Source: Clostridium thermobutyricum (GTDB taxonomy: Bacteria > Bacillota > Clostridia > Ch29). From it: 64,000 nt of DNA. The notes below the pieces were generated by a model that worked only from the letters and a program-made list of their open reading frames with translations, did no database searches and was not told the origin of the DNA. This document shows, one piece after another, positions 24,473-36,487 of this stretch (positions within the stretch are counted from its first letter, which is position 1; the number at the start of each line of letters is the position of its first letter). Both the position numbers and the translations under genes were made by a program. Where the stretch lies: assembly GCA_016841565.1 (NCBI GenBank), contig JAENYX010000011.1:1-64000 (forward strand). The letters run 5' to 3'.

Positions 24473-24514
24473 ACTGCTTCCCTCCTCAATAATGAAAATT
24501 ATTCATCGGTACTC

Positions 24515-24568
24515 GGCGGTAAAAAAGCCGCCGTTGTGCTCTGTACTCTATATAAAATGCACAGCGGC
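24515..24568 (-). promoter_or_regulatory. Candidate structured rpsL-rpsG intercistronic element
   Basis: Stem GCCGCTGTGC/GCACAACGGC and overlapping hairpin GGCGGC-TTTTTTA-CCGCC. Confidence 0.5.
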
Positions 24569-24583
24569 ACAATTATTATTCAG

Positions 24584-24961
24584 TTATTTCGTTTTAGGTC
24601 TCTTGGCTCCATACTTTGACCTGGATTGTTTCCGGTTTTCAACGCCGGCAGCGTCAAGAGTACCCCTTACAATATGGTACCTTACACCGGGAAGGTCTTT
24701 AACCCTGCCCCCCCTTATCAATACTACCGAGTGCTCCTGAAGGTTGTGTCCAATCCCCGGGATATAACCTGAAACCTCGATTCCGTTTGTCAGTCTTACC
24801 CTGGCAATCTTTCTCAATGCGGAATTAGGCTTCTTGGGTGTTGTGGTCTTTACGGTAGTACAAACCCCCCTTTTCTGAGGGTTTTCCTTAAGGGCAGGAG
24901 ACGCTGATTTGTACTGGGATACAACTCTTCCTTTCCTTACCAGCTGGTTTATTGTTGGCAT
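24584..24961 (-). CDS. rpsL: 30S ribosomal protein S12
   Basis: [12 protein letters not shown]...[18 protein letters not shown]. Confidence 0.98.
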   Translation of the reverse strand: MPTINQLVRKGRVVSQYKSASPALKENPQKRGVCTTVKTTTPKKPNSALRKIARVRLTNGIEVSGYIPGIGHNLQEHSVVLIRGGRVKDLPGVRYHIVRGTLDAAGVENRKQSRSKYGAKRPKTK

Positions 24962-25000
24962 TTTTTCACCTCCTTAAAATTTAATATGTTCATCATAAAA

Positions 25001-25075
25001 ACAACCCTTCACTAGGGAAGGGCTGTCATTGTTACCTATTACCGCAGTTGGGAGACGCCGTCCACCAATGGACGG
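25001..25075 (-). promoter_or_regulatory. Candidate attenuator/terminator hairpins upstream of rpsL
   Basis: Minus strand CCGTCCATTGGTGGACGG hairpin, then ACAGCCCTTCCCTAGTGAAGGGTTGTTTTTAT terminator-like hairpin. Confidence 0.55.
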
Positions 25076-25085
25076 TTACTCCTGA

Positions 25086-25331
25086 CTATTGCTTCAGTAC
25101 AACGGCAGATGCGGCTCCTACCTCAATACCGCATGCTTTGCCCAACTCCTCCATGGTATTAACCTTAACCACTTCTATACACTTTTCAACACAAAGAGCT
25201 TCCAGCTGCTGTGTGACATGTCGGTCGGCGTCCCTGGCAATATATGCCCTGAGGACTCTTCCCTCTTTAACTGCCCTGACGGATTGCTTTATGCCTACAG
25301 CCTTCCGGACAGTCTTCAACCCTTCCAGCAT
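25086..25331 (-). CDS. L7Ae/L30e-family ribosomal protein (YbxF-like)
   Basis: 81 aa MLEGLKTVRKAVGIKQSVRAVKEGRVLRAYIARDAD; between rpoC and rpsL. Confidence 0.92.
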   Translation of the reverse strand: MLEGLKTVRKAVGIKQSVRAVKEGRVLRAYIARDADRHVTQQLEALCVEKCIEVVKVNTMEELGKACGIEVGAASAVVLKQ

Positions 25332-25401
25332 ACTAAAACCTCCCAGCCTCCAATTGCAACATTATATATTTTATCACTGGCAGACTGCCGTGTCAATTCT
25401 A

Positions 25402-28400
25402 TTATTGCAGCTCTGCCTCCTGATGGCCCAAAACATCCTTCTCCTGTTCTTCCTCTACGCAAAGCTGTATATTCCTATACCTGCTCATTCCGGTACCTGC
25501 AGGAATCAGCTTTCCTATTATCACGTTTTCTTTGAGCCCTACCAACGGATCCATCTTGCCTTTAATTGCCGCTTCGGTAAGCACACGGGTAGTCTCCTGG
25601 AAGGATGCGGCCGACAGGAAGGATTCGGTTGCAAGGGAGGCCTTTGTTATGCCCAGCAGCACCCTTTTACCTATGGCCGGTTTCCCGTCCTCTCCTTCAA
25701 TCTGTTGGTTTTCCTCTTCAAATCTGAAGATGTCAATAAGTCCTCCCGGCAATAGTTCGGTATCCCCGGAATCGTCCACTTTGACCTTCCTCAGCATCTG
25801 TCTTATTATTACCTCTATATGCTTATCGTTTATGTCGACACCCTGAAGACGATATACCTTTTGTACTTCTTGTAATAGATAGGTTTGAACTCCCTTAACT
25901 CCTTTAATCTTCAGAATTTCGTGGGGGTTGACGGAGCCTTCGGTAATCTCGTCTCCGGCTTCCACCACATCTCCGTCTTTAACTTTAACCCAGGCACCGT
26001 AAGGTATCAGATAATTCTTTGCTTCACCTTCATCGGTTACTACCACCACTTCCCGTTTCTTCCTGTTGTCGTTAACCTTAACGGTACCCGATACCTCGGC
26101 GATGACAGCAAGTCCTTTAGGTTTTCTGGCTTCAAACAGCTCCTCAACCCTCGGCAGACCCTGTGTAATATCATCTCCTGCTACGCCTCCTGTATGGAAG
26201 GTACGCATGGTAAGCTGTGTTCCGGGTTCTCCTATAGACTGTGCTGCTATTATTCCAACGGCTTCGCCAACGTTTACCGGATCTCCCGATGCCAGGTTAA
26301 CTCCGTAGCATTTGGTGCAGACACCATGCCTGGAGCGGCAGGTCAGAACTGAACGTATAGGCACTTTCTTGATGCCCGCCTTCAACACCTTTTGGACATA
26401 ATAATCGTCTATAAGGGTATCGGCAGGTATAATTACCTCGTTGGTATTGGGGTCCACCACCTCATGCAGTGTATACCTGCCCCAAATCCTGTCGGAAAGA
26501 TCTTCTATTACATCCTTTCCGTCGCGAACGCTGCTAACCTCCAATGTCTGGTTGGTACTGCAATCTTCTTCCCTTACTATAACATCCTGGCTGACATCCA
26601 CAAGCCTTCGGGTCAGATACCCTGAGTCTGCGGTTCTTAAAGCCGTATCGGCAAGTCCTTTCCTCGCGCCATGGGTGGATATGAAAAACTCCAACACCGT
26701 AAGCCCTTCCCTGAAATTGGCCCGTATGGGCAGCTCAATAATACGACCTGAAGGGTTGGCCATAAGCCCTCTCATCCCGGCAAGCTGCCGTATTTGGTTT
26801 TTGCTGCCCCTGGCACCCGAATGCGCCATCATAAATATGGAGTTCATGGGGTCGAGGTTTTTCATAAGAGCATCGGTAACGTCTTCGGTAACCTTGGTCC
26901 ATGTCTCTATAACTTTTTGATACCTTTCATCGTTGGAAATCAACCCTCTTCTGTACTGTTTTTCGATTATATCCACTTCTTCGTCCGCTTTGGACAACAG
27001 GTTGGCCTTTTCCCCCGGAATGTGCATATCTGATACCGATATTGTTATTGCACCCCTGGTGGAATATTTAAAGCCCAGTTCCTTCATCCTGTCCAGCACA
27101 ACGGCGGTTTCGGTATTGCCATACATCCGGTAACACCTGTCTATTATTTTCCCAACGGTTTTTTTATCTACCAGCTCATCTATTTCAAGCTTGGTTTTAT
27201 TTTCAGGAATACTTCTATCTACAAATCCCAGCTTCTGGGGAATAGCGTTATTGAAAATAAATCTCCCCACTGTGCTTTCCACCATACTGGTGGTTCCGTC
27301 CGTTTCATCGGTCATCCGTACCCTTACCTTTACATGAAGGTCTACTTTCCCTGTTTCATAAGCCATAAGCATCTCATTATAATCACGGAAAGCTTTTCCT
27401 TCTCCCAGTCCCCTTTCAACGTGGGCGGTCAGATAATACAATCCCAGTACCAAGTCCTGGGTGGGGCTTACTACAGGCTTGCCATCGGTTGGTTTAAGGA
27501 TATTATTGGTGGACAGCATAAGCAGTCTTGCTTCGGCCTGAGCTTCGGCCGAGAGGGGTACGTGTACGGCCATCTGGTCTCCATCAAAGTCGGCATTATA
27601 CGCAGTACAAACCAATGGATGTATTTTAAGTGCCCTGCCTTCAACCAAAACCGGCTCAAAGGCCTGTATCCCCAGTCTGTGCAGAGTAGGCGCCCTGTTT
27701 AGCAGAACCGGGTGCTCCTTTATAACCTCCTCCAGGACATCCCAAACCTCCGGTCTTATCCTTTCCACCATCCGTTTTGCACTTTTTATATTGTGAGCAT
27801 AATTTTCGTTCACAAGCTTTTTCATTACAAAGGGTTTGAACAGTTCAAGAGCCATTTCCTTCGGTAATCCGCACTGGTACATCTTCAGCTCGGGTCCGAC
27901 AACTATTACCGAACGCCCTGAATAGTCCACCCTCTTACCAAGAAGGTTCTGGCGGAATCTTCCCTGTTTACCCTTTAACATATCCGACAGGGATTTAAGG
28001 GGACGGTTGCCGGGACCTGTAACCGGGCGTCCTCTTCTTCCATTATCTATAAGAGCATCCACAGCTTCCTGCAGCATTCTCTTTTCATTTCTTACAATAA
28101 TATCCGGAGCCCCCAAATCAAGGAGTCTCTTTAAACGGTTGTTCCTATTAATTACCCTTCTGTACAAATCGTTCAAATCCGAGGTTGCAAACCTGCCTCC
28201 ATCCAGCTGTACCATTGGCCTGAGCTCGGGCGGTATTACCGGAATAACATCAAGCACCATCCATTCGGGCCTGTTGCCGGATTTTCTGAAGGCTTCAACT
28301 ACTTCCAGCCTTCTGACGGCACGAATTTTTTTCTGACCGGTACTTTCCTTTAACTGGATTTTCAACTCAGCTGAAAGTTTATCAAGCTCAATCTTGCGAA

Positions 28401-28935
28401 GCAGTTCCTTTATGGCCTCGGCTCCCATTCCATACCTGAATTTATTCCCAAACTTTTCAACGGCCTCTCTGAATTCCTTCTCGGACAGAAGCTGCTTCTC
28501 GGACAATCCTGTCGCTCCGGGGTCAATGACAATATAGGATGCAAAGTATAAAACTTTTTCAAGGGACCTTGGAGACATGTCCAGAAGGAGCCCCATACGG
28601 CTGGGTATACCTTTAAAATACCAGATATGGGATACGGGAGCTGCAAGCTCTATATGTCCCATTCTCTCTCTTCTTACCTTGGAACGGGTTACTTCCACCC
28701 CGCATCGATCACAAACAATGCCCTTGTATCTAACTCTCTTATACTTGCCGCAATGACACTCCCAGTCCTTCTGGGGGCCGAAGATTTTTTCGCAGAACAA
28801 ACCCTCTTTCTCAGGTTTTAACGTCCTGTAATTTATGGTCTCTGGTTTTTTTACTTCTCCCCTCGACCACTCACGAATTTTTTCCGGTGAGGCCAAACCG
28901 ATTCTTATTGAATCGAAAAAGTTAAGTTCGAACAA
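25402..28935 (-). CDS. rpoC: DNA-directed RNA polymerase subunit beta'
   Basis: 1177 aa; [16 protein letters not shown]. Confidence 0.99.
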   Translation of the reverse strand: MFELNFFDSIRIGLASPEKIREWSRGEVKKPETINYRTLKPEKEGLFCEKIFGPQKDWECHCGKYKRVRYKGIVCDRCGVEVTRSKVRRERMGHIELAAPVSHIWYFKGIPSRMGLLLDMSPRSLEKVLYFASYIVIDPGATGLSEKQLLSEKEFREAVEKFGNKFRYGMGAEAIKELLRKIELDKLSAELKIQLKESTGQKKIRAVRRLEVVEAFRKSGNRPEWMVLDVIPVIPPELRPMVQLDGGRFATSDLNDLYRRVINRNNRLKRLLDLGAPDIIVRNEKRMLQEAVDALIDNGRRGRPVTGPGNRPLKSLSDMLKGKQGRFRQNLLGKRVDYSGRSVIVVGPELKMYQCGLPKEMALELFKPFVMKKLVNENYAHNIKSAKRMVERIRPEVWDVLEEVIKEHPVLLNRAPTLHRLGIQAFEPVLVEGRALKIHPLVCTAYNADFDGDQMAVHVPLSAEAQAEARLLMLSTNNILKPTDGKPVVSPTQDLVLGLYYLTAHVERGLGEGKAFRDYNEMLMAYETGKVDLHVKVRVRMTDETDGTTSMVESTVGRFIFNNAIPQKLGFVDRSIPENKTKLEIDELVDKKTVGKIIDRCYRMYGNTETAVVLDRMKELGFKYSTRGAITISVSDMHIPGEKANLLSKADEEVDIIEKQYRRGLISNDERYQKVIETWTKVTEDVTDALMKNLDPMNSIFMMAHSGARGSKNQIRQLAGMRGLMANPSGRIIELPIRANFREGLTVLEFFISTHGARKGLADTALRTADSGYLTRRLVDVSQDVIVREEDCSTNQTLEVSSVRDGKDVIEDLSDRIWGRYTLHEVVDPNTNEVIIPADTLIDDYYVQKVLKAGIKKVPIRSVLTCRSRHGVCTKCYGVNLASGDPVNVGEAVGIIAAQSIGEPGTQLTMRTFHTGGVAGDDITQGLPRVEELFEARKPKGLAVIAEVSGTVKVNDNRKKREVVVVTDEGEAKNYLIPYGAWVKVKDGDVVEAGDEITEGSVNPHEILKIKGVKGVQTYLLQEVQKVYRLQGVDINDKHIEVIIRQMLRKVKVDDSGDTELLPGGLIDIFRFEEENQQIEGEDGKPAIGKRVLLGITKASLATESFLSAASFQETTRVLTEAAIKGKMDPLVGLKENVIIGKLIPAGTGMSRYRNIQLCVEEEQEKDVLGHQEAELQ

Positions 28936-28953
28936 GGAGTTTCTCTCCCTTCA

Positions 28954-31900
28954 TTAATAATCTAAATCGTCGTTGCTGTCTTCTTCTTCCTCAAAATCTT
29001 CGTCCTCAAAGAGCGCATCATCAATCTCGACGTCCTCGCCATCAATCTGTGGGAGGTCATCCAGGTTAAGTTCATCTTCGAGCTCATCATCGTCATCAAG
29101 TCTTTCATCGTAGGAAATATCTCCCGGCTCGTCTTCCCTGCCTTCAATGTTCACCGACAGTTCTTCTATTTCTTCTTCGTCTTCATCCAGTTCCCTCAGG
29201 GCAATCTCTTCGTTTTCCTCCGAAAGAACCTTCACGTCCAGAGCGAGGCTCTGCAGTTCCTTTATCAATACTTTAAACGATTCCGGAACCCCCGGCTCGG
29301 GGATATTTTCTCCTTTTACAATAGACTCATAGGTTTTGACCCTGCCAACAACATCATCCGATTTAACGGTCAAAATCTCCTGCAATGTATGGGAGGCGCC
29401 ATAGGCCTCAAGAGCCCATACTTCCATTTCACCAAACCTCTGTCCACCGAATTGCGCTTTACCGCCCAGCGGCTGTTGGGTGACCAATGAATAAGGTCCG
29501 GTGGAACGCGCATGAATTTTATCGTCTACCAAATGGGCAAGCTTGAGCATGTACATATATCCTACGGTAACCCTATTGTCAAAGGGCTGACCTGTCCTGC
29601 CGTCATACACCATCAATTTCCCGTCTTTGGGAACCCCTGCCTTGTTCAGTGTGGAAAATACATCCTCCTCGTTGGCCCCGTCGAATACCGGTGTTGCTAT
29701 TTCCCAGCCTAACAGCTTGGCTGCAAGACCTAAATGCACCTCCAGCACTTGTCCTATATTCATTCTGGAAGGAACTCCCAGGGGGTTCAGTACTATTTCC
29801 AATGGAGTCCCGTCGGGAAGAAACGGCATATCCTCCTCAGGCAGTATTCTTGATATTACCCCTTTGTTACCATGCCTGCCTGCCATCTTATCCCCAACAG
29901 ATATTTTCCTTTTTTGAGCCACATAGACTCTTGCAAGGTTGTTGACCCCGGGGGGCAGCTCATCTCCGGTTTCCCGGGTAAATACTTTTACATCAACAAT
30001 TATACCCGATTCTCCATGGGGGACTCTCAAAGAGGTATCCCTGACTTCCCGGGCCTTTTCCCCGAATATTGCCCTTAAAAGTCTTTCCTCGGCCGTCAGC
30101 TCGGTTTCACCCTTTGGCGTCACTTTACCTACCAGGATATCTCCGGCCCGGACCTCAGCTCCTATACGTATTATTCCTCTTTCGTCAAGGTCCTTCAGGG
30201 CATCCTCGCCCACGTTGGGGATATCTCTGGTTACCTCTTCAGGGCCAAGCTTGGTATCCCTGGCTTCGGCTTCATACTCTTCTATATGGATGGAAGTATA
30301 TACATCCTCCTTAACAAGCTTTTCACTGATAAGGATAGCATCTTCATAGTTATAGCCTTCCCATGTCATAAAACCTACCAGCACATCCTTGCCGAGGGAA
30401 ATCTCCCCTTCCCTTGTGGAGGGTCCGTCAGCTATAACCTGGCCTTTTTGTATCTCTTCCCCTTTATGCACAATAGGTCTCTGATTGATGCAGGTGCCCT
30501 GGTTTGAACGTTTGAACTTAAGCAGCTTGTATATGTCCGTCTGTCGGTCGGTGCTCCTCTTTATCCTAATTTCGTCTGCCGAAACCCGCTCCACCGTTCC
30601 TGGGTTTTCGGCAATTATTACCACTCCCGAATCCTTGGCCGCTTTATATTCCATGCCTGTACCCACAACGGGAGATTCCGGTTTTAAGAGCGGCACTGCC
30701 TGTCTTTGCATGTTTGCTCCCATGAGTGCCCTGTTGGCGTCATCGTTTTCAAGAAAGGGAATCATGGATGTTGCAACCGATACAACCTGCTTGGGTGACA
30801 CGTCCATAAAATCGACTTGGGATGACGGAACAACCACAATGTCTCTTTTGGCCCCCGCTCTTGAGGTAATTCTTTTGTCTATAAACCTTCCCTCTTCATC
30901 CAGCGGGTCATTGGCCTGAGCTATAATATATTCTCCCTCTTCATCGGCTGTCATATATATTATTTCATCGGTAACTACACCTCTGCTGCTGTCCACCTTT
31001 CTGTAGGGAGCCTCTATAAATCCATATTCGTTTATTTGCGCATAGGTGCTTAAGGACCCAATCAATCCTATATTTGGTCCTTCCGGGGTCTCTATGGGAC
31101 ATATCCTTCCGTAGTGGGAGTTATGTACGTCCCTTACCTCGAAGCCTGCCCTCTCACGGCTTAACCCCCCGGGTCCAAGGGCGGAAAGTCTCCTCTTATG
31201 CGTCAGCTCGGCCAGCGGATTGGTCTGGTCCATGAACTGGGACAGCTGGCTGCTGCCGAAGAACTCTTTAATGGACGCTACTACCGGTCTTATATTGATA
31301 AGTGCCTGTGGTGTAACGACATCTATATCCTGAATGGTCATTCTTTCCTTAACCACTCTTTCCATCCTGGAAAGACCAATTCTGAACTGATTCTGCAAAA
31401 GTTCTCCCACGCATCTCAGCCTTCTGTTTCCCAAATGGTCGATATCATCCACATCTCCCGTTTCGTATGACAAACAGAACATATAGTTTACCGAGGCAAT
31501 CATATCATCGATTATTATATGTTTCGGAGATAACTCGGCTGCTCTTTCCTTTAGGCTTTCCCTGAACTCCTCTTCGGATTTACAGGTTTCTATAATCTCC
31601 TTCAATACGGGGTAGTACAGCATTTTACTCAGCCTCAACTGCTCTACCCCCGATAAATCAAAGGGAAGGACAATGGAATTGGCATCTACAAAGTTGTTGC
31701 CCACCACTTTGATCTCTGCATCCTCAAACTTTATCACAACGGAGTTTATTCCAAGATTCTGAATTGTTTTTGCTTGTTCCTTGGCTATCTTCTGCCCCTT
31801 TTGAACTATCGTTTCTCCTGTGACCGGATTGTTAATATCCTCTGCACTTATCTTTCCCCATATCCTGGACCACAGTGACAATTTCTTGTTGAATTTGTAT

Positions 31901-32715
31901 CTTCCGACCTTCGCAAGGTCATATCTTTTGGGATCAAAAAACAGAGTGTTTATCAGTGACTGGGCGCTGTCAATGGTTGGCGGTTCTCCTGGTCTCAGCC
32001 TTTTGTATATGTCCAGAAGAGCTTCCTCCGAAGTCTTGGTACCGTCCTTCTCAAGGGTGGTTAGCAGCCTTTCACTTGACCCAAGGAGTTCTATTATTTC
32101 ATTGTTGGTAGCATACCCCATGGCTCTTACAAGTACCGTTATGGGAAGCTTCCTGGTTCTGTCCACCCTAACGTATACTATATCGTTGGAATCCGTCTCG
32201 TATTCCAGCCATGCCCCCCGGTTGGGAATAACGGTAGCAGAAAAAAGCCTCTTACCGGTCTTATCAATCTCTTCAGAATAATAAACACCTGGAGACCTTA
32301 CCAGCTGACTAACAATAACTCTTTCAGCTCCGTTAATGATGAATGTACCCTTATCCGTCATCAGAGGAAAATCTCCCATGAACACTTCCTGTTCCTTCAC
32401 TTCTCCGGTCTCTCTGTTTATCAGTCTCACTCTGACCTTTAAAGGAGCAGAATATGTCACGTCCCGTTCCTTGCATTCTTCCACCGAATACTTAGGTTTT
32501 TCCTCAAGATAGTAATCCAAAAATTCAAGCACCAGGTTCCCCGTATAGTCTTGAATGGGGGAAATATCTTCGAACACCTCCCTCAAACCTTCCTCCAGAA
32601 ACCATAAGTAGGAATTCTTCTGCACCTCAATGAGGTTTGGCATATCCAGAACTTCATCAATTTTGGAATAGCTCATTCTGACCTTTTTACCCATCTGAAC
32701 AGGATGTACCATCAT
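28954..32715 (-). CDS. rpoB: DNA-directed RNA polymerase subunit beta
   Basis: 1253 aa; full RpoB with acidic C-terminal tail. Confidence 0.99.
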   Translation of the reverse strand: MMVHPVQMGKKVRMSYSKIDEVLDMPNLIEVQKNSYLWFLEEGLREVFEDISPIQDYTGNLVLEFLDYYLEEKPKYSVEECKERDVTYSAPLKVRVRLINRETGEVKEQEVFMGDFPLMTDKGTFIINGAERVIVSQLVRSPGVYYSEEIDKTGKRLFSATVIPNRGAWLEYETDSNDIVYVRVDRTRKLPITVLVRAMGYATNNEIIELLGSSERLLTTLEKDGTKTSEEALLDIYKRLRPGEPPTIDSAQSLINTLFFDPKRYDLAKVGRYKFNKKLSLWSRIWGKISAEDINNPVTGETIVQKGQKIAKEQAKTIQNLGINSVVIKFEDAEIKVVGNNFVDANSIVLPFDLSGVEQLRLSKMLYYPVLKEIIETCKSEEEFRESLKERAAELSPKHIIIDDMIASVNYMFCLSYETGDVDDIDHLGNRRLRCVGELLQNQFRIGLSRMERVVKERMTIQDIDVVTPQALINIRPVVASIKEFFGSSQLSQFMDQTNPLAELTHKRRLSALGPGGLSRERAGFEVRDVHNSHYGRICPIETPEGPNIGLIGSLSTYAQINEYGFIEAPYRKVDSSRGVVTDEIIYMTADEEGEYIIAQANDPLDEEGRFIDKRITSRAGAKRDIVVVPSSQVDFMDVSPKQVVSVATSMIPFLENDDANRALMGANMQRQAVPLLKPESPVVGTGMEYKAAKDSGVVIIAENPGTVERVSADEIRIKRSTDRQTDIYKLLKFKRSNQGTCINQRPIVHKGEEIQKGQVIADGPSTREGEISLGKDVLVGFMTWEGYNYEDAILISEKLVKEDVYTSIHIEEYEAEARDTKLGPEEVTRDIPNVGEDALKDLDERGIIRIGAEVRAGDILVGKVTPKGETELTAEERLLRAIFGEKAREVRDTSLRVPHGESGIIVDVKVFTRETGDELPPGVNNLARVYVAQKRKISVGDKMAGRHGNKGVISRILPEEDMPFLPDGTPLEIVLNPLGVPSRMNIGQVLEVHLGLAAKLLGWEIATPVFDGANEEDVFSTLNKAGVPKDGKLMVYDGRTGQPFDNRVTVGYMYMLKLAHLVDDKIHARSTGPYSLVTQQPLGGKAQFGGQRFGEMEVWALEAYGASHTLQEILTVKSDDVVGRVKTYESIVKGENIPEPGVPESFKVLIKELQSLALDVKVLSEENEEIALRELDEDEEEIEELSVNIEGREDEPGDISYDERLDDDDELEDELNLDDLPQIDGEDVEIDDALFEDEDFEEEEDSNDDLDY

Positions 32716-32980
32716 CGCTCACCTCTTGAAATAAAGTAAAATAGCGACTTAGTCGCTGTAAACAGGGACCTCCTGCTTTCCAATGCAACAGGTGCTAATA
32801 GGGAGGCCTGGAACATGAGTAGAGAAAATAATTAATTGTACTTCAATAGCCAAATTGCCGTTCACTACAGCTATTCACTTTTTCTATGTAACGGGCAAAA
32901 AACATCTATTATACTATTTCCAGATAATAAATATTTTATACAAAAGTAATAATAAAGCCTAATTCTGTTTATATCAATGC
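32716..32980 (-). promoter_or_regulatory. Long rpoB 5' leader with candidate RNA structure
   Basis: ~270 nt from promoter to start; GGCCTCC...GGAGGTCC complementarity and AGCGACTAAGTCGCT hairpin. Confidence 0.5.
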
Positions 32981-32988
32981 AATTTATA

Positions 32989-33017
32989 ATATTAACACAG
33001 TGTTGAATTGTTGTCAA
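32989..33017 (-). promoter_or_regulatory. rpoBC promoter
   Basis: Minus strand TTGACA-17 bp-TAATAT (33017-33012 and 32994-32989). Confidence 0.8.
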
Positions 33018-33040
33018 CCACTGATAAGAATTTTCTTTTT

Positions 33041-33085
33041 AAAAAACAAGTGACAGGATAATAAAATTATCCTGCCTCTTGTTTT
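33041..33085 (-). terminator. Intrinsic terminator after rplL
   Basis: Minus strand AAACAAGAGGCAGGATAATTTTATTATCCTGTCACTTGTTTTTT. Confidence 0.88.
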
Positions 33086-33105
33086 CCTCTTTTGTCATGC
33101 TGCAA

Positions 33106-33492
33106 TTATTTGACTTCTACGCCTGCGCCCACTTCTTCCAGTTTTGCTTTCATTGCCTGAGCTTCTTCTTTGGTTATGCCTTCCTTTACCGGCTTGGGAG
33201 CACCATCTACCAATTCCTTGGCTTCTTTTAGCCCAAGACCTGTGATTTCCCTTACAGCTTTTATTACTTTAATCTTTTCCTGTCCTGCGCTTGCAAGTAT
33301 TACATCAAATTCAGTTTTCTCTTCTTCTGCTGCAGCAGGAGCTGCACCGGCTGCCGGCATAGCTGCCATAGCCATGGGAGCTGCCGCACTTACACCGAAC
33401 TCTTCCTCAAGAGCTTTCACCAGTTCCGAAAGCTCCACTACCGTTAGTTTTTTTACCGAATCAATAAGTTTTTGTACTTTATCAACTGCCAT
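33106..33492 (-). CDS. rplL: 50S ribosomal protein L7/L12
   Basis: 128 aa; [28 protein letters not shown]. Confidence 0.98.
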   Translation of the reverse strand: MAVDKVQKLIDSVKKLTVVELSELVKALEEEFGVSAAAPMAMAAMPAAGAAPAAAEEEKTEFDVILASAGQEKIKVIKAVREITGLGLKEAKELVDGAPKPVKEGITKEEAQAMKAKLEEVGAGVEVK

Positions 33493-33518
33493 TGTTTTAT
33501 CCCTCCATAATTTTTTCG

Positions 33519-34076
33519 CTATGCGGATTTTTTCTCGCTAATAGCATTCAATGCGTACACAAGATTTCTGATATTTCCCTGCAGTACATTAACCAAGCCT
33601 GTAATGGGTGCATTCAAGCCGCCCAGTACCTGTGCAACAAGCACTTCCTTGGAAGGCAGGTCGGCCAGGACTTTAATCCCTTCTGCATCAATCACTTCCT
33701 GGTCAATCATTCCAGCTTTAATCTCCAGCTTGTTATGAATTTTGGCAAACTCGGAGATTATCTTGGCCGGTGCCACAGGATCATCATAGCCCAGAGCTAT
33801 TGCATTAGGCCCCGTGAGGTAGGATATAAGACCTTCATTTTTCAGCTCCTGCAATGCCCGGGTCATAAGGGTGTTTTTATAAACCTTATAGTCAACTCCG
33901 GCTTCTCTGAAACGCTTTCTTAGCTCGGTCACTTCTTCCACATTGAGACCCCTGTAATCTACCAGCACTACTGCTCCGGCCCGTTCGATCTTTTCTTTTA
34001 TCTCTTTTACTATTTGTTCCTTCACGCTTTTATTGTCAGCCAATCTTTTTTCCACCTCCTCCGCTGAAATGAACAT
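33519..34076 (-). CDS. rplJ: 50S ribosomal protein L10
   Basis: [35 protein letters not shown]. Confidence 0.97.
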   Translation of the reverse strand: MFISAEEVEKRLADNKSVKEQIVKEIKEKIERAGAVVLVDYRGLNVEEVTELRKRFREAGVDYKVYKNTLMTRALQELKNEGLISYLTGPNAIALGYDDPVAPAKIISEFAKIHNKLEIKAGMIDQEVIDAEGIKVLADLPSKEVLVAQVLGGLNAPITGLVNVLQGNIRNLVYALNAISEKKSA

Positions 34077-34091
34077 TTCTTACTGCAAAAT

Positions 34092-34207
34092 TTAACCTCT
34101 GCCCCAAGACAGGCAGAGGTTAAAGATTGTTCAAAGGAATAATCTCTTGTTTCATACCTCGGTAGGAATATTTAAGCTAACAAGCTCCTACTGTCTTGGG
34201 TAAACGG
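34092..34207 (-). ncRNA. L10 (rplJ) leader with terminal hairpin
   Basis: Between rplA and rplJ; minus strand CCCAAGACAGTAGGAG...CCTACCGAGG, then AACCTCTGCCTGTCTTGGGGCAGAGGTTAAATTTT. Confidence 0.8.
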
Positions 34208-34244
34208 TTATTAATTTTTAATGGTGGTGTCGTGTATTTTAAGT

Positions 34245-34943
34245 CTAATCAACAGCTTTTGCAGTATTTATTTTAATCCCGGGCCCCATAGTGCTGGAAA
34301 TTACTATGCTTCTCAGATACTGACCCTTTGCGGCGGCCGGCTTGGCTTTTATTATGGCCTCCATAAGCGTTCTGTAATTTTCCACAAGTTTTTGGGTTCC
34401 AAAGGATACTTTTCCTATGGGAGCGTGTATAATACTGGTCTTGTCGAGCCTATACTCGATCTTGCCGGCTTTAATCTCGCTTATGGCCTTAGCTACATCA
34501 AAGGTGACGGTGCCGGATTTCGGGTTTGGCATAAGGCCCTTGGGTCCAAGCACCTTACCCAATCTTCCCACTACGTTCATTACATCCGGAGTGGCTACTA
34601 CCACGTCAAAGTCAAACCAGTTCTCCTTCTGGATTTTCTCAACGTATTCCTCCAGCCCTGCATAATCTGCTCCGGCGTCTTCTGCTTCCTTTAGCTTTTC
34701 TCCCTTGGCCAGTACTATAACCTTTTTTGTTTTGCCGGTACCATGGGGTAAAACTATAGCTCCCCTTACCTGTTGGTCGGCATGTCTTGGGTCTACCCCA
34801 AGCCTTACGGATATTTCCACTGTTTCATCAAATTTGGCCTTTGCAGTCTTTTGTATCAGCTCCAGAGCTTCTGTCCAATCATACATCTTTTCCGGCTCAT
34901 AAAGCTTTACGCTATCCTGATACTTCTTCCCTCTTTTAGGCAT
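34245..34943 (-). CDS. rplA: 50S ribosomal protein L1
   Basis: [30 protein letters not shown]; internal Met preferred. Confidence 0.97.
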   Translation of the reverse strand: MPKRGKKYQDSVKLYEPEKMYDWTEALELIQKTAKAKFDETVEISVRLGVDPRHADQQVRGAIVLPHGTGKTKKVIVLAKGEKLKEAEDAGADYAGLEEYVEKIQKENWFDFDVVVATPDVMNVVGRLGKVLGPKGLMPNPKSGTVTFDVAKAISEIKAGKIEYRLDKTSIIHAPIGKVSFGTQKLVENYRTLMEAIIKAKPAAAKGQYLRSIVISSTMGPGIKINTAKAVD

Positions 34944-35003
34944 ACATAATCCTCCTTCGTGGTATTCACGGTATTTTTTACCTCCCACCTGTATCCAATG
35001 GTA

Positions 35004-35429
35004 TTATTCCTCTACAACCAGACCCATGCTCCTTGCCGTACCCTCAACCATCCTCATTGCCGATTCAACATTGGCAGCATTGAGGTCTGTCATCTTCAGT
35101 TCTGCAATCTCTCTTATCTTGGCCTTTGATACTTTACCTACCTTAATCCTGTTTGGTTCTCCCGAACCGCTTTCTATCCCTGCCGCCTTCTTTAGTAATA
35201 CTGGAGCAGGAGGCGTTTTGGTTATAAAGCTAAAGGACCTGTCCTGATATATAGTAATAACCGCCGGTATAACAAGCCCCGCCTGCTTGGCAGTCCTCTC
35301 GTTGAACTCCTTGCAAAAGCCCATTATATTTACTCCATGGGGTCCAAGGGCAGTTCCAACCGGTGGTGCCGGAGTAGCTTTCCCTGCCGGTATCTGCAGT
35401 TTTACCATTCCAACAACCTTTTTTGCCAT
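35004..35429 (-). CDS. rplK: 50S ribosomal protein L11
   Basis: [35 protein letters not shown]. Confidence 0.98.
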   Translation of the reverse strand: MAKKVVGMVKLQIPAGKATPAPPVGTALGPHGVNIMGFCKEFNERTAKQAGLVIPAVITIYQDRSFSFITKTPPAPVLLKKAAGIESGSGEPNRIKVGKVSKAKIREIAELKMTDLNAANVESAMRMVEGTARSMGLVVEE

Positions 35430-35447
35430 ATTAGTACACCTCCTCTG

Positions 35448-35990
35448 TTATCTTATCTTTTCAATTTGAACAAAGTCCAGCTCTACAGGAGTTTCTCTGC
35501 CGAACATGGAAATCAGAACCTTAACCTTATGCTTGTCTATGTTAATCTCCTCAATGGTGCCTATAAAATTCTCAAAGGGACCACTGATAACCTTTACCGA
35601 ATCCTTGACCTTAAAATCTATTACTATGGCTATCTCTTCAACCCCGAGGTTTACTATCTCCTCATCGGTAAGAGGCACAGGTTTCGATCCAGGGCCTACA
35701 AATCCGGTAACTCCCCGGGTATTGCGAACAACATACCAGGATTCATCATTCATAACCATTTTCACCAGTACATATCCGGGAAAAACCTTCTTGAGTGTCT
35801 TCTTTAGCTTATTATTCTTTCTTTCGTAGTGTTCTTCCATCGGAACCTGTACTTCCGGTATGACATCCTGCATGCCCCGGTTTTCAACAGCCTTTTCAAG
35901 ATTGGCCTTCACCTTGTTTTCATAGCCAGAGTATGTATGAATAACATACCATTTTGCTTGCTGCATTTCAGGCATAAACTTAAGGGCCAT
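35448..35990 (-). CDS. nusG: Transcription termination/antitermination protein NusG
   Basis: KWYVIHTYSGYENKVKANLEK. Confidence 0.98.
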   Translation of the reverse strand: MALKFMPEMQQAKWYVIHTYSGYENKVKANLEKAVENRGMQDVIPEVQVPMEEHYERKNNKLKKTLKKVFPGYVLVKMVMNDESWYVVRNTRGVTGFVGPGSKPVPLTDEEIVNLGVEEIAIVIDFKVKDSVKVISGPFENFIGTIEEINIDKHKVKVLISMFGRETPVELDFVQIEKIR

Positions 35991-36008
35991 ATCGGCCCTT
36001 CCCTCCTT

Positions 36009-36224
36009 TTATCTGATTATCAAGCTCAGCATTCGAGCAAAGACAAAATCAACCACACCTATAAGGAATGCCGCTGCTATTACAGAAACAAAAACCACAG
36101 AAGTAAATGAAACCAATTCTTTTCGCCCGGGCCATATTACCTTCTTAAGTTCCGACTTCGTCTCTTTTATAAATTTAGTAGCTTTGTTGCCGCTAGTCTT
36201 CTTTTCTATCGCCATATTACTCAC
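36009..36224 (-). CDS. secE: Preprotein translocase subunit SecE
   Basis: 71 aa; single TM, KSELKKVIWPGRKEL. Confidence 0.93.
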   Translation of the reverse strand: MSNMAIEKKTSGNKATKFIKETKSELKKVIWPGRKELVSFTSVVFVSVIAAAFLIGVVDFVFARMLSLIIR

Positions 36225-36246
36225 ACCTTCAAAAGTATTTAGCTCA

Positions 36247-36396
36247 TCACTTGGTCTCTCTGTGAAGAGTATGTTTCCCGCAGAACTTGCAGTACTTGTT
36301 CATTTCTATCCTTTCGGGGTTGTTTTTCTTATTCTTCATAGAGTTATAATTTCTTTGTTTGCAGTCTGTACATGCTAAGGTTACTTTAACTCTCAT
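36247..36396 (-). CDS. rpmG: 50S ribosomal protein L33; not in the ORF track
   Basis: Manual translation: [49 protein letters not shown]. Confidence 0.97.
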   Translation of the reverse strand: MRVKVTLACTDCKQRNYNSMKNKKNNPERIEMNKYCKFCGKHTLHRETK

Positions 36397-36487
36397 GACT
36401 ACACCTCCTGAACCACTTAGCTAACCCCCAAAATTGAGCGTCAGATTACCAATAAAATTTACCACAGTTTGTTTTGGTTGTCAACCA

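Noticed and set aside
29147-29332. Plus-strand [19 protein letters not shown]
   Set aside because: Reverse-strand reading of Asp/Glu codons in the acidic RpoB tail.
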